Shown here: one piece after another, positions 54,293-63,713 of the stretch | How the letters are laid out: each line of letters opens with the position of its first letter | Numbering within the stretch: the stretch's first letter is position 1 | NCBI RefSeq assembly: GCF_040718835.1 | Contig: NZ_JBFEFG010000274.1 | Span: forward strand, 434,001 to 498,000 | Source: Bremerella sp. JC817 | Lineage (GTDB): Bacteria; Planctomycetota; Planctomycetia; Pirellulales; Pirellulaceae | Reading direction: 5' to 3' | DNA: 64,000 nucleotides | The notes under the pieces: generated by a model | The model's database searches: none | The model's input: the letters and a program-made list of their open reading frames with translations, nothing else | What the model was told of the DNA's origin: nothing | Made by a program: the position numbers and the translations under genes

Positions 54293-55930
54293 ATGCACGA
54301 TGCAACGATCGTTGGACGCATGGCACCCCACGTTCCCCGATACCTTGTTCCCTTCCATCCTAAAAGCGTCTCTCACTACTTCACCGATGTGCTGATTATC
54401 GGTGGTGGTATCGCAGGTCTGCGTGCCGCTTTGGAAGTGGATCCGAAACTTTCGGCATTGATCCTCTCGAAAGAGCAGATCCAGGAATCGAACAGCAACT
54501 ATGCCCAAGGGGGTATCGCCGGTGTGCTGGACGAGGACGATCGCTACGAAGATCATGTCTCCGACACCATCATCGCGGGCGGAAGCCTATGCGACCGTGA
54601 AGTGGTCGACCTGGTGGTACATGAAGGTCCGCAGTGCATTCGTGAACTGATTGAGTGGGGTACCAATTTCGATCGCATCGACGGTCGACTCGCACTCACG
54701 CGGGAAGGTGGTCATGGCCGCGATCGAATCGTGCATGCCCTCGGCGACTCGACCGGCAAAGAAGTGATTCGCTCGGTCGTCGAGATGGTCCGCTCGCTGC
54801 CGAACATTCAGATCTGGCAGAACGAATTCACCCAAGACTTGATCACGCACGATGGCGTCTGCCGCGGAGCGCTCGCTTCCGACGAGAAGCATGGCCGCAC
54901 GCTGATCTGGGCCAAGCAAACGATCCTCGCTTCGGGTGGCGTCGGGCAAATCTACCGCGAGTCGACCAACCCAGGTGTTGCCACCGGTGACGGGATCGCC
55001 ATGGCGCTTCGAGCCGGTGCCGAGACGCGCGACATGGAATTCATGCAGTTCCACCCCACCGTGCTGTATATCGCGGGTAGTAGCCGAAGCCTGATTTCTG
55101 AAGCGGTCCGTGGCGAAGGAGGTCACCTCGTCGACCGCAACGGCTACCGGTTCATGACCGACTACGACCCTCGGGGTGAATTGGCACCGCGTGACATCGT
55201 CTCGCAGGCGATCGTCTCGCAGATGGAAAAGACGCGTCATCCAAACGTTTATCTGACGCTCAAGCATCTCGACGCCGACTTCGTCAAACGCCGCTTCCCG
55301 GGCATCTACGCTAGTTGCATGAAGTTTGGCATCGACATCACCATCGACCGCATTCCGGTCCGGCCGGGGGCTCACTACATGATTGGTGGCATCTCGGTCG
55401 ATACCGACGGGCAGACCTCGATCCCGCACCTTTGGGCCGCTGGCGAGGTTACCAGTACGGGGCTGCATGGTGCCAACCGATTAGCATCGAACAGTTTGCT
55501 GGAAGGACTCGTATACGGTAAGAGGACCGGTCGAAATGCGTCGGAGAAGGCGCTGGCGATGCCGGACCGCTTCGAAGCGATCAATCTGCAGCATCCAATG
55601 GCCGAGCCTTCCGAACCGCTCGACCTGGATGACATCCGCAATTCTTTGAAAAGCCTGATGTGGCGAAACGTCGGGGTTCGGCGTGATTCGCATGGGCTCG
55701 AAGACGCAGTCGACACGATCGAAGCGTGGTGCCGCTACGTCCTCCCTCATCAATTCGACCATCCCCGCGGCTGGGAACTGCAAAACATGCTGCTTGTCGC
55801 TCAGGTAATGGCTCGTGCCGCTTACCTGCGAAAAGAATCGCGTGGCGTTCACCTGCGAATGGATTTCCCACAAACCGACGATGCCCATTGGAATCATCAT
55901 CTTCCGATGCGGCTTTCAGACTTGCCTTAA
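54293..55930 (+). CDS. nadB: L-aspartate oxidase
   Basis: 545 residues from the ATG at MHDATIVGRMAPHV; a TTG seven codons earlier is possible. It oxidises aspartate to iminoaspartate, first step of NAD synthesis. FAD-binding VLIIGGGIAGLRAALE, YAQGGIAGVL, the substrate loop REGGHGRDRIVHALGDSTG, and the late GEVTSTGLHGANRLASNSLL are all present. nadA and nadC are not in the window. Confidence 0.95.
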   Translation: MHDATIVGRMAPHVPRYLVPFHPKSVSHYFTDVLIIGGGIAGLRAALEVDPKLSALILSKEQIQESNSNYAQGGIAGVLDEDDRYEDHVSDTIIAGGSLCDREVVDLVVHEGPQCIRELIEWGTNFDRIDGRLALTREGGHGRDRIVHALGDSTGKEVIRSVVEMVRSLPNIQIWQNEFTQDLITHDGVCRGALASDEKHGRTLIWAKQTILASGGVGQIYRESTNPGVATGDGIAMALRAGAETRDMEFMQFHPTVLYIAGSSRSLISEAVRGEGGHLVDRNGYRFMTDYDPRGELAPRDIVSQAIVSQMEKTRHPNVYLTLKHLDADFVKRRFPGIYASCMKFGIDITIDRIPVRPGAHYMIGGISVDTDGQTSIPHLWAAGEVTSTGLHGANRLASNSLLEGLVYGKRTGRNASEKALAMPDRFEAINLQHPMAEPSEPLDLDDIRNSLKSLMWRNVGVRRDSHGLEDAVDTIEAWCRYVLPHQFDHPRGWELQNMLLVAQVMARAAYLRKESRGVHLRMDFPQTDDAHWNHHLPMRLSDLP

Positions 55931-56098
55931 CAAGCCGTCAAACCATCGCTTGATTTCGGCAAGTCTTAATCAGTCCAGTGTTTGTGTCGCCGGGGCATTT
56001 GGTTACACTACGTGTTTTACCCTTGGTTAGTGGGGCGGCTCATCCGCTATGCGCCCCCTGCCCTGCTCTAATCAGATCGCCCAAGAAAACGAACTGCT

Positions 56099-56881
56099 AT
56101 GGTTGATCAGAATTCCGATCTGCCGATGATCGAGGCCGACCGGCTTTCCAAGTTTTATGGAATCTTTGCGGCATCGCGCGAGATTAGTTTCAAAATCTAT
56201 CGTGGCGAGGTGGTTGCCTTCCTTGGCCCCAATGGCGCCGGCAAAAGCACCACGATGAAGCTACTGACTGGCTATCTTTCCCCCAGCGAAGGGGTCGCTC
56301 GGATCGCCGGGTATAATATGGCGACGCAGCGAATTCAGGGATCATCGCTGCTGGGCTACTTGCCTGAAAATGGACCGCTTTACCCCGACTCGACCCCGCA
56401 CAGTTTGCTGTGGTTCATGGGGGAAGCCCGCGGAATGAGTCCGGCCGAACGTACCGAACGAATCAAGGCGGTCGTCGATCTTTGCAATCTGCATACCGTG
56501 CTGCACAAGCCGATCTCGAAACTCTCGAAGGGTTACAAGCAGCGCGTCGGCATGGCCCAGGCCATTCTGCACGAACCTGAAGTGTTGATCCTCGACGAAC
56601 CAACTTCGGGGCTCGATCCCAACCAGATCCGTGGTGTGCGCGACATGATCCGCCGCCTCGGTCAGGAAAAGACGATCCTTCTTTCCACCCATATCTTCCA
56701 AGAGGTCGACGCCCTGGCGACCCGTGCCATCGTGATCAACGAAGGCCGTCTGATATACGACGGCAGTATCGATGGCATGAAGCAGCCTGGCGAATCGCTC
56801 GACGATGCGTTCTATCGCATGACGAAGGGCGTGAATGCGTTGACCCAATCGGAAGGCGAAGAGCCTGCCGAGGCAAGCTAG
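56099..56881 (+). CDS. ABC transporter ATP-binding protein, GldA-like
   Basis: 260 residues. Walker A GPNGAGKSTTMKLLTG, signature LSKGYKQRVGMAQ, Walker B VLILDEPTSGLDP, and switch His in LLSTHIFQEVD. The first gene of a three-gene unit with the GldF/GldG-like fusion and a DUF4340 protein (67- and 60-base gaps), the usual make-up of gliding-type ABC systems. It energises the permease; the exported or extracted substrate is unknown. Confidence 0.93.
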   Translation: MVDQNSDLPMIEADRLSKFYGIFAASREISFKIYRGEVVAFLGPNGAGKSTTMKLLTGYLSPSEGVARIAGYNMATQRIQGSSLLGYLPENGPLYPDSTPHSLLWFMGEARGMSPAERTERIKAVVDLCNLHTVLHKPISKLSKGYKQRVGMAQAILHEPEVLILDEPTSGLDPNQIRGVRDMIRRLGQEKTILLSTHIFQEVDALATRAIVINEGRLIYDGSIDGMKQPGESLDDAFYRMTKGVNALTQSEGEEPAEAS

Positions 56882-56948
56882 TCCTGGCTGCCGGTTCTTT
56901 CCTTTCCAACCAATACAACTACCTTCGCAGATAACACGGTAACACGAC

Positions 56949-59900
56949 ATGTCCGCCGAGTTCTATTTCAAACTCCTGTCGCTGACTTTGTTCGACTTGA
57001 TGTTCGCCTTGGCGTTCTTCATTTTGCTGATTCCGCTATCGGTGGTGAAGAAGGCCTCGTACGCGGTGATGAAGCGAAACTTCAAGTCGTACTTCAGCAA
57101 TCCGACCGGGTACGTCTTCCTCGCAATCTTTGTGTTGTTGACCTCGATGGCCGCATTCTGGCCGCATGAATTCTTCAATGCGAACCTGGCGAACCTAAAC
57201 CAGCTCAACTCACAGATCACGTTGATCATGTTGGTCTTCATTCCGACGATCACCATGAGCTTGTGGGCGGACGAAAAGCGTTTGGGGACCGACGAACTGC
57301 TGCTGACCCTACCGGCGACCGACTTCGATATCGTGATCGGTAAGTACCTGGCCGCGGTGAGCGTGTTCAGTGTTTCGTTGATGTTCTCGCAAATCTGCAA
57401 CTTCCTGGTGCTCGACGCCCTTTCGCTCGGCTCGCTCGACTCTGGTTTGTTCATCACCACTTACCTTGGCTATTGGTTCATCGGGTTAACGATGATTGCC
57501 CTTGGCATGGTGGCTTCGTTCATGACCAATAACCTGACCCTTGGCTTCGTGCTGGGGATCATGGTGAACGCACCATTCGTCCTGCTGCAGTACTCCGATG
57601 CCTTCGTCACGCAAAATGAATGGGTTGGCTTCCTCAGCGAAGCGAGTATCGGCAAACAGTTCGCCGACTTCGGTCGCGGGGTGATCTCGGTCAGTTCGCT
57701 CTCTTACTTCCTGCTGATGACGATCGTTGGTATCTACCTGGCGATGGTTTTGATTGGCCGACGTCACTGGCTGGGTGGTAAAGATGGCGAGTCGCTGCTG
57801 GTGCATTACATCGTTCGCGCGACCTGTTTGCTGGTGATCGCCTTCGCCGGAACGCTGGTCTTCGTGATGAATGACGCTCGTTGGGACTATACCGAAAACG
57901 GCACCAGCAGCCTGCTGCCGCAGACCAAGGAACTGGTCCGCAACTTATCGACCGACCAGCCGGTGCGAATCGAGGCCTTCATCAGTGCGAGCGTTCCGAA
58001 GACCTACGCCCAAACCAAGCTCGATTTGTTGAACTACCTGAGCGAGTTTCGGGCACTCGGCGGCTCGAACGTGAACGTCGTTATCCACGATGGGCTGGAA
58101 CCCTTCAGCGAAACGGCCGATATCGCTCGTGAAACGTACGGCATTGAACCGCGAGCACTCGTCTCGGAAGAACGTGGCGCATTGGCTCAAGAAGAAGTCA
58201 TTCTCGGTGCGGCCGTTCAGCGTGGTCTCGAAAAGGTGGTGATCCCCTTTTTCGACAACGGTGTTCCGGTTGAATACGAACTGGTTCGCTCGATGGGAAC
58301 GGTTTCCGAAAAGCAGCGTAAGCGATTAGGGATTCTGTCGACCGATGCCCAACTGTTCGGTGGCATTCAGCAGAACCCGCTGGGCGGCTTCCAGAATATT
58401 CCACCTCAGGCAATCATCGGCGAATTGGAAAAGCAGTACGAAGTGGTCGAGATCGACCCGAGCGTCACCATCGATCCAAGTTCGATCGACGTGCTGATGG
58501 CCGTTCAACCATCCGCCTTGGCCCCCACCGAACTTCAGAACCTGATGGACGCCATCCAAGCGGGCGTACCAACGGCGATCTTCGACGATCCGACGCCAGT
58601 CCTGATTGGTCAGGCCACAGCGATCGGTCAGGAAAAACGCAATCCGTTCCCTGGTCGTCGTCCACCGGCTGCCAAGGGAGACATTCGCAAGCTGTGGGAC
58701 ATGCTGCACATTGTCATGCCTGGCAAGCAGCTTCAGACCGACCGTTACTATCAGCCTTTTGTGATCTGGCAAGATTACAACCCGGAAGTTCGTTTGAGCA
58801 AGCTCGGCGCGATTACGAAGGAATTCGTCTTCGCCGACCAGGCCACGCCAGGTGCCCCAGAGTACGGCGCGCTCAACAATACCATCGACGTCACGAGTGA
58901 CTTGCGTCAGCTTCTGTTCCTCTACCCAGGGGCCATCAAAAAGCAGCCTGGCTTCCCGAAGTCGATGACCTTCACTCCGCTGGTGAGCACCGGAACCAAG
59001 ATCGGTACCGTCACCTTCCAGGACCTGATGGCATCGCGACAAGATCCACGTCGCGTGGAAGCTAAGCGTCAGCCAGCCATCGGACCGACCGGTGGTGCGC
59101 CCGATCCGTTTGTGTTGGCTGCGATGATCGAAGGGAAGCCTCCGACCGTTGGCCAAAATGCCGCGGCTGCAGAGAAGCCAGCCGAAGAGCAGACCGAAGA
59201 AGAAGCCAAGCCTGAAGAGCCCAAGTCGGATGGCAACATCCACGTAGCGATGGTCAGCGATATCGACTTGCTGAGCACGGTCTTCGTGCAACTGCGTGCT
59301 CAAAGTGCTGACACGTCCGAGCTGCAAGTCGACAACACCAACTTCCTGTTGAACTTGATCGACAAGCTGGCCGGTGAAGATGTCTACATTCCGATCCGCA
59401 GCCGTAAGCCTCCGATTGCTCGTCTTAGCCTGATGGAAGGTTTGACGAAGACGGCTCGCGAACAAAGCGACAACGCACTGCGTGAAGCCGCTTTGAGTGC
59501 GGAAGCCCAACGCGAGGCGCTCCAGAAAGAACTGCAGCAACCGCTGGAAGAGTTGAACATGAAGATCAACACGCTCAATGCCCGGGCCAACCAGGGTGGC
59601 GAGATTCGTGCTGAAGATCTTCGCGAAGTGCAGGCCCTCCAGTTGGAACTGTCGCAGCGTACCCAGGACGTCCAGAACAAGCAGCGGGCGGCAGATCAGA
59701 AGATTCAAGCCAACCAGGAACGCGAACAGCAACGCATCACGCGTGAGCTAAACCGCGAAGTGTTGGCCTATCAAAACCAGGTCAAGACGCTGGCGGTGGC
59801 ATTGCCGCCGATTCCTCCGATTGTGATCGGGATCGTGGTGTTCGTCCTCCGCCGTTTGAAAGAACGCGAAGGTCTCTCGAAGGACCGCATTATCAAGTAG
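56949..59900 (+). CDS. GldF-GldG-type fusion: ABC permease plus extracytoplasmic domain
   Basis: 983 residues. The N-terminal ~300 residues carry an ABC-2 permease with about seven helices (FYFKLLSLTLFDLMFALAFF, FITTYLGYWFIGLTMIALGM). Then follows a large GldG-like soluble domain (starting GTSSLLPQTKELVRNLSTDQ, with RKRLGILSTDAQLFGG), a Pro/Glu-rich linker near 730-755, a coiled-coil (about 840-940), and a final membrane helix (LPPIPPIVIGIVVFVLRRLK). In Bacteroidetes GldF and GldG are separate; the fused form is common in planctomycetes. Motility itself is not implied. Confidence 0.87.
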   Translation: MSAEFYFKLLSLTLFDLMFALAFFILLIPLSVVKKASYAVMKRNFKSYFSNPTGYVFLAIFVLLTSMAAFWPHEFFNANLANLNQLNSQITLIMLVFIPTITMSLWADEKRLGTDELLLTLPATDFDIVIGKYLAAVSVFSVSLMFSQICNFLVLDALSLGSLDSGLFITTYLGYWFIGLTMIALGMVASFMTNNLTLGFVLGIMVNAPFVLLQYSDAFVTQNEWVGFLSEASIGKQFADFGRGVISVSSLSYFLLMTIVGIYLAMVLIGRRHWLGGKDGESLLVHYIVRATCLLVIAFAGTLVFVMNDARWDYTENGTSSLLPQTKELVRNLSTDQPVRIEAFISASVPKTYAQTKLDLLNYLSEFRALGGSNVNVVIHDGLEPFSETADIARETYGIEPRALVSEERGALAQEEVILGAAVQRGLEKVVIPFFDNGVPVEYELVRSMGTVSEKQRKRLGILSTDAQLFGGIQQNPLGGFQNIPPQAIIGELEKQYEVVEIDPSVTIDPSSIDVLMAVQPSALAPTELQNLMDAIQAGVPTAIFDDPTPVLIGQATAIGQEKRNPFPGRRPPAAKGDIRKLWDMLHIVMPGKQLQTDRYYQPFVIWQDYNPEVRLSKLGAITKEFVFADQATPGAPEYGALNNTIDVTSDLRQLLFLYPGAIKKQPGFPKSMTFTPLVSTGTKIGTVTFQDLMASRQDPRRVEAKRQPAIGPTGGAPDPFVLAAMIEGKPPTVGQNAAAAEKPAEEQTEEEAKPEEPKSDGNIHVAMVSDIDLLSTVFVQLRAQSADTSELQVDNTNFLLNLIDKLAGEDVYIPIRSRKPPIARLSLMEGLTKTAREQSDNALREAALSAEAQREALQKELQQPLEELNMKINTLNARANQGGEIRAEDLREVQALQLELSQRTQDVQNKQRAADQKIQANQEREQQRITRELNREVLAYQNQVKTLAVALPPIPPIVIGIVVFVLRRLKEREGLSKDRIIK

Positions 59901-59960
59901 GCAAGGTCCTGAAATCGTTTCATCCGAAACCTAACGCACTTGTTGCAAAGCAATATCGTC

Positions 59961-61709
59961 ATGAGTGAATCGCTGAAGACCATTATCTTTGTGGCCATCG
60001 CCGCAATCATTGGGGGCGTCGCCTACGTTTCGCGTCCGGCTCCTGTAACCAGTACTCCGGAAGAAGAAGTCAATCAGGCCCTCTTCCCTGAGTTCACCGA
60101 TCCGTTGCAGGCCGAGTCGATGAAGATCACACGCTTCGACTCCGACCGCGGGCAGCTTCGTCAATTCGAAGTCACCGATACCCGAGACGGTTGGCAGATC
60201 GCGACCAAGAGCGGCTACCCTGCCAACGCGACCGAGCACATGTCGTTGGCAGCGAACAGCCTGGTCGACTTGAACGTGCTGCGAGTCGTCGGCGACCTGC
60301 CCGGCCAGCATGCGGAATTTGGTGTGATTGAACCGAATGCCAATTCCTTGTCTGCCGACTCGGAAGGGGTGGGGGAATTGATCACCATCAAAGGCAAGTC
60401 CGACAAGACGCTGGCCAACCTGATCGTGGGTGCCGCCGACAAAGAAGATCCGAAGCTGCGTTACGTTCGCATTCCTGGCCGCGATCGCATTTACCTCGTC
60501 CGCCTCGATCCATCGGTCTTCTCGACCGAGTTCTCGGACTGGATCGACAAAGATCTGCTGAAGCTCAACCCGTTCGACGTCGGTTCGCTTCGCTTCCGCA
60601 ACTACACCATGCAGGCCAACCCCACTGGCATTAGCGTGCTGCCCCAGATGGATGCAACAGTTGGCTTCAACCAGGATGCCAACGCCTGGCAGTTATTCCG
60701 TCTGCAAGACGCCTCGCCCGACGATCCCTCCAAACTCGTTGGCGTGCAATTGCCGGCCGATCAGAAGTTGAATCGCGAGAAACTCGACGAAATTCGTAAC
60801 GCGTTGAACGACATCACGATCGTCGACGTTTTCCGAAAGCCAGATGCCCTGGCCGATGCTTTGAAGAATAACTTGCCACTGGAACAAGTTCCGCAAGACG
60901 ACCTGCGTACGCTGATCGCCAACGGCTTCTTCCCGTTCACCCTGCCTGGCGAAACCAAGGCAGCCATGGTCGGCGTCAATGGTGAATTGGTGATCGAAAC
61001 GGTCGATGCGATTCGTTATCGATTGCTATTTGGTATCGACAAACTGGGAGGTGATAACAAAGACCAGAAACAGCAATACTTGTTCGTTCAGACCGAGTTC
61101 ATCGACGAGATGCTGCCCCCACCCAACCTGCAGGAAGTTCCCGAAATCAAAGAAGGGGAAGACCAAGACGTCGAAGCCCAGGCCGTGGCTCGCGAAAAGA
61201 TCCTGCAAGAAAATGAAGCGTTGATGACCGCATATCGCGAACAAAAGAACGAAGCGATGCGAAAGATCTTCGAGCTTAATGCCCGCTTCGCCGATTGGTA
61301 CTACGTGGTGAAGGCCGAAGATGTCGATAAGATCCTTCTCAAACGCGATCAACTGAGTGTTCCACTGGTTCAAGCAACCACGCAGCCAAGTGGCACGCCT
61401 GGTCGAGAGTTTCCTGGCATCATGTCCGGCAACGGGATGATGCGGCCATCGGCCCAGCCAGCGACTCCGCCAGCTTCCACCGCGAAGCCGATGGAAACGA
61501 ACCCGGCAACTGAAGAGCCAGCCAAGGAAGAACCTTCGACCGAGAAGCCGGCTGACGAAAAGCCAGCGGAAGAACCGAAGGAAGAGGCTCCGACGAAGTC
61601 TGAACCAATGGCGAAAGAGAGCGAAGACAAACCGGCCGATCCGGAAGCTGCGACGGAGAAGGAATCGACAGAAGCGGAAGGAACCGAAGAAAAAGCGGAT
61701 TCCGAATAA
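59961..61709 (+). CDS. DUF4340-family protein of the Gld-type ABC system
   Basis: 582 residues from MSESLKTIIFVAIAAIIGGV. One N-terminal membrane helix anchors a large extracytoplasmic domain with ITRFDSDRGQLRQFEV, ELITIKGKSDKTLANLIVG, RYVRIPGRDRIYLVRLD repeats typical of DUF4340. The last ~130 residues are Pro/Glu/Ala/Lys-rich. Third gene of the unit; it likely works with the GldG-like domain outside the membrane. Confidence 0.85.
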   Translation: MSESLKTIIFVAIAAIIGGVAYVSRPAPVTSTPEEEVNQALFPEFTDPLQAESMKITRFDSDRGQLRQFEVTDTRDGWQIATKSGYPANATEHMSLAANSLVDLNVLRVVGDLPGQHAEFGVIEPNANSLSADSEGVGELITIKGKSDKTLANLIVGAADKEDPKLRYVRIPGRDRIYLVRLDPSVFSTEFSDWIDKDLLKLNPFDVGSLRFRNYTMQANPTGISVLPQMDATVGFNQDANAWQLFRLQDASPDDPSKLVGVQLPADQKLNREKLDEIRNALNDITIVDVFRKPDALADALKNNLPLEQVPQDDLRTLIANGFFPFTLPGETKAAMVGVNGELVIETVDAIRYRLLFGIDKLGGDNKDQKQQYLFVQTEFIDEMLPPPNLQEVPEIKEGEDQDVEAQAVAREKILQENEALMTAYREQKNEAMRKIFELNARFADWYYVVKAEDVDKILLKRDQLSVPLVQATTQPSGTPGREFPGIMSGNGMMRPSAQPATPPASTAKPMETNPATEEPAKEEPSTEKPADEKPAEEPKEEAPTKSEPMAKESEDKPADPEAATEKESTEAEGTEEKADSE

Positions 61710-61830
61710 CGCCGGCCAGGCACGTTTGCCCTGCCCCGATTCCACGCGATAATAAGCCGTAAGAGATTCAACCCTGCTGCCTTGTTTCTACAGCGAGGCA
61801 GCCTTACGCTATCGCAGGAAGGAAGATTCC

Positions 61831-62838
61831 ATGAGCTTTCGAGGCTTCGCTGCAACCGCCCCTGGCAAACCCCTGGAATCTTTTGAATACGATCCTGGCG
61901 ACCTCTTGCCGGACGAAGTCGAAATCGATGTCGACTATTGCGGCCTCTGCCATAGCGACTTGAGTATGGCCGACAACGAATGGGGCATCAGCAGCTACCC
62001 TTTCGTGCCCGGTCACGAAGTTGTCGGGCGCGTTGCGGCCTGCGGCGATCAGGTCAAGCATTTGAAAGTTGGTCAGAAGGTCGGCCTCGGTTGGAAGGCT
62101 CGTTCGTGCATGGTCTGCCCGCAGTGCATGACCGGCAACCACCATCGGTGCCCCAACAGCACCGATACGATCGTTGGTCGTAACGGCGGTTTCGCCAATA
62201 AGGTCCGCTGCCAGGGAGCCTGGGCGATTCCGATTCCAGAGACGCTCGATGCCGCCAAAGTCGGACCAATGTTCTGCGGCGGCGTGACGGTCTTCAATCC
62301 CTTGATCGTCAGCAACACCAGCCCAATGGATCATGTCGCGGTCGTCGGCATCGGCGGGCTCGGCCACATGGCCCTGCAGTTTGCCAAAGCTTGGGGCTGC
62401 GAGGTGACCGCGTTCTCGACTTCGCCAGACAAGGAAGCGGAAGCGAAGGAAATGGGCGCCCATCATTTTCTGAACTCGAAGGACGATGATGCCTTGTCCG
62501 CCGCAGCCGGCAAGTTTGACATGGTGCTGGTCACCGTCAACGTCATGCTCGACTGGGACGCCTACGTCAATCTGCTGAAACCAGGCGGACGCCTCCACAT
62601 CGTCGGAGCAATTCCTAAGATCGAAGCAACCTGGTTCCCAGTCATCGCGGGCGAACGAACGATCGGCGGCTCTCCGATCGGTAGCCCTGCCCTCGCCGGC
62701 CAGATGCTCGACTTCAGCGGACGACATGCCATCGCCCCGATCATCGAAGAGATGCCGATGTCGAAAGTCAACGATGCCCTCGAGCACCTGAAATCAGGCA
62801 AAGCTCGCTACCGCATCGTCCTGAAAAACGACCTCTAA
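61831..62838 (+). CDS. Zinc-dependent alcohol dehydrogenase (NADPH aldehyde reductase type)
   Basis: 335 residues. Catalytic zinc ligands in DYCGLCHSDLSMADNEWG and FVPGHEVVGRV; structural zinc in CMVCPQCMTGNHHRCP; Rossmann motif GIGGLGHMALQFAKAWG. These features fit the cinnamyl-alcohol/YahK-like branch, which usually prefers NADP(H) and reduces aldehydes. Start supported by AGGAAGGAAG upstream. Stand-alone gene. Confidence 0.92.
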   Translation: MSFRGFAATAPGKPLESFEYDPGDLLPDEVEIDVDYCGLCHSDLSMADNEWGISSYPFVPGHEVVGRVAACGDQVKHLKVGQKVGLGWKARSCMVCPQCMTGNHHRCPNSTDTIVGRNGGFANKVRCQGAWAIPIPETLDAAKVGPMFCGGVTVFNPLIVSNTSPMDHVAVVGIGGLGHMALQFAKAWGCEVTAFSTSPDKEAEAKEMGAHHFLNSKDDDALSAAAGKFDMVLVTVNVMLDWDAYVNLLKPGGRLHIVGAIPKIEATWFPVIAGERTIGGSPIGSPALAGQMLDFSGRHAIAPIIEEMPMSKVNDALEHLKSGKARYRIVLKNDL

Positions 62839-63094
62839 ACCGCCGTCATCGGCACAACACGGCGATCGGTCGTTCCTTTCTGGGTGAATACGACCGATCG
62901 TCGAATGCTGTTGCCTGATTCCAGCAAACCGAACAATTCCGCATCCCGCCGCGATCCTTCCCGGCCTAGGCCGTGTCGTACGAGCACACGGCCCCCGAAC
63001 GATTGGCAAATTCCCTCGTTTCCCTGGCCCAACTGCCTTGGCGATCGGCCACCATCGGCTAGAATCAATAAAACTTGTGCCCCCACAAGCCCTT

Positions 63095-63168
63095 GCGCCC
63101 ATAGCTCAGCTGGATAGAGCAGCGGTCTTCTAAACCGCAGGTCGGAGGTTCGAGTCCTCCTGGGCGTG
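63095..63168 (+). tRNA. tRNA-Arg (anticodon TCT)
   Basis: Acceptor gcgccca/tgggcgt (G-U closing pair), D arm with agctggata, anticodon stem gcggt/accgc with loop cttctaa giving anticodon TCT, variable aggtc, T arm ggagg-ttcgagt-cctcc, discriminator G. CCA is not encoded. Reads AGA codons. Confidence 0.95.
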
Positions 63169-63713
63169 CTTGGCCACTCATGGTCACAACCGGCCAACCG
63201 ATGTCGTAAGTACCGCATCCATCAACACTTGGAAAGTTGGTCGATTCGACAATCTTATTTTCTGGCGGACATTCGCGGTTGCTTGTTGCCAGCACCTTCT
63301 TGAAACGCTCGTTCATGAGTGTGGTCGCCTCCGCCAATCACATGTGTCCATCTCAGTGGCGTTTACCTAAGTCCGCTGCGTTGACGTGGTCCTTTTGTGG
63401 CAACTTCGTGGTTTGCGTCATGCCCTGCGTCATCAGTACTGGTCGTATCAAGGGGAAGTAGGCGTCTTCAATCTCGCGTTCTAATCGTCGACGCGAACAT
63501 TGGATCGCAAGCGAATACGAATGAAGCCGCCTCTTATGGTCGCTTTATTCAACGCATCGCGAAAGTCGCCAGAGATCAGCCGCTTGGTGCGGCTTTGTTT
63601 TTTGCCTTTCTGCTAGATCCCCTCTTTCGCAGTCGATACAAATGGGGCGAAGCGAATCCCTCTCAGGGAATCGTCTGTCAGCTTGCTCTTGTCTGCTAGA
63701 AAGTTAATGGAAG
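63169..63713. other. Intergenic region after tRNA-Arg, with a terminator
   Basis: About 545 bases with no gene I can support on either strand. A terminator-like hairpin agccgc/gcggct (63578-63583, 63589-63594) followed by ttgtttttt lies near the right end on the + strand. No attachment repeat of the tRNA 3' end was found here. Confidence 0.5.

Noticed and set aside
63065..63337. Minus-strand frame reading GGLEPPTCGLEDRCSIQLSY across the tRNA
   Set aside because: This is the well-known spurious translation of the antisense strand of a tRNA gene; tRNA-Arg explains the sequence fully.
63169..63713. Possible tRNA-borne integrated element to the right of tRNA-Arg
   Set aside because: No repeat of the tRNA 3' end, integrase or phage gene could be found; only a terminator-like hairpin is present.
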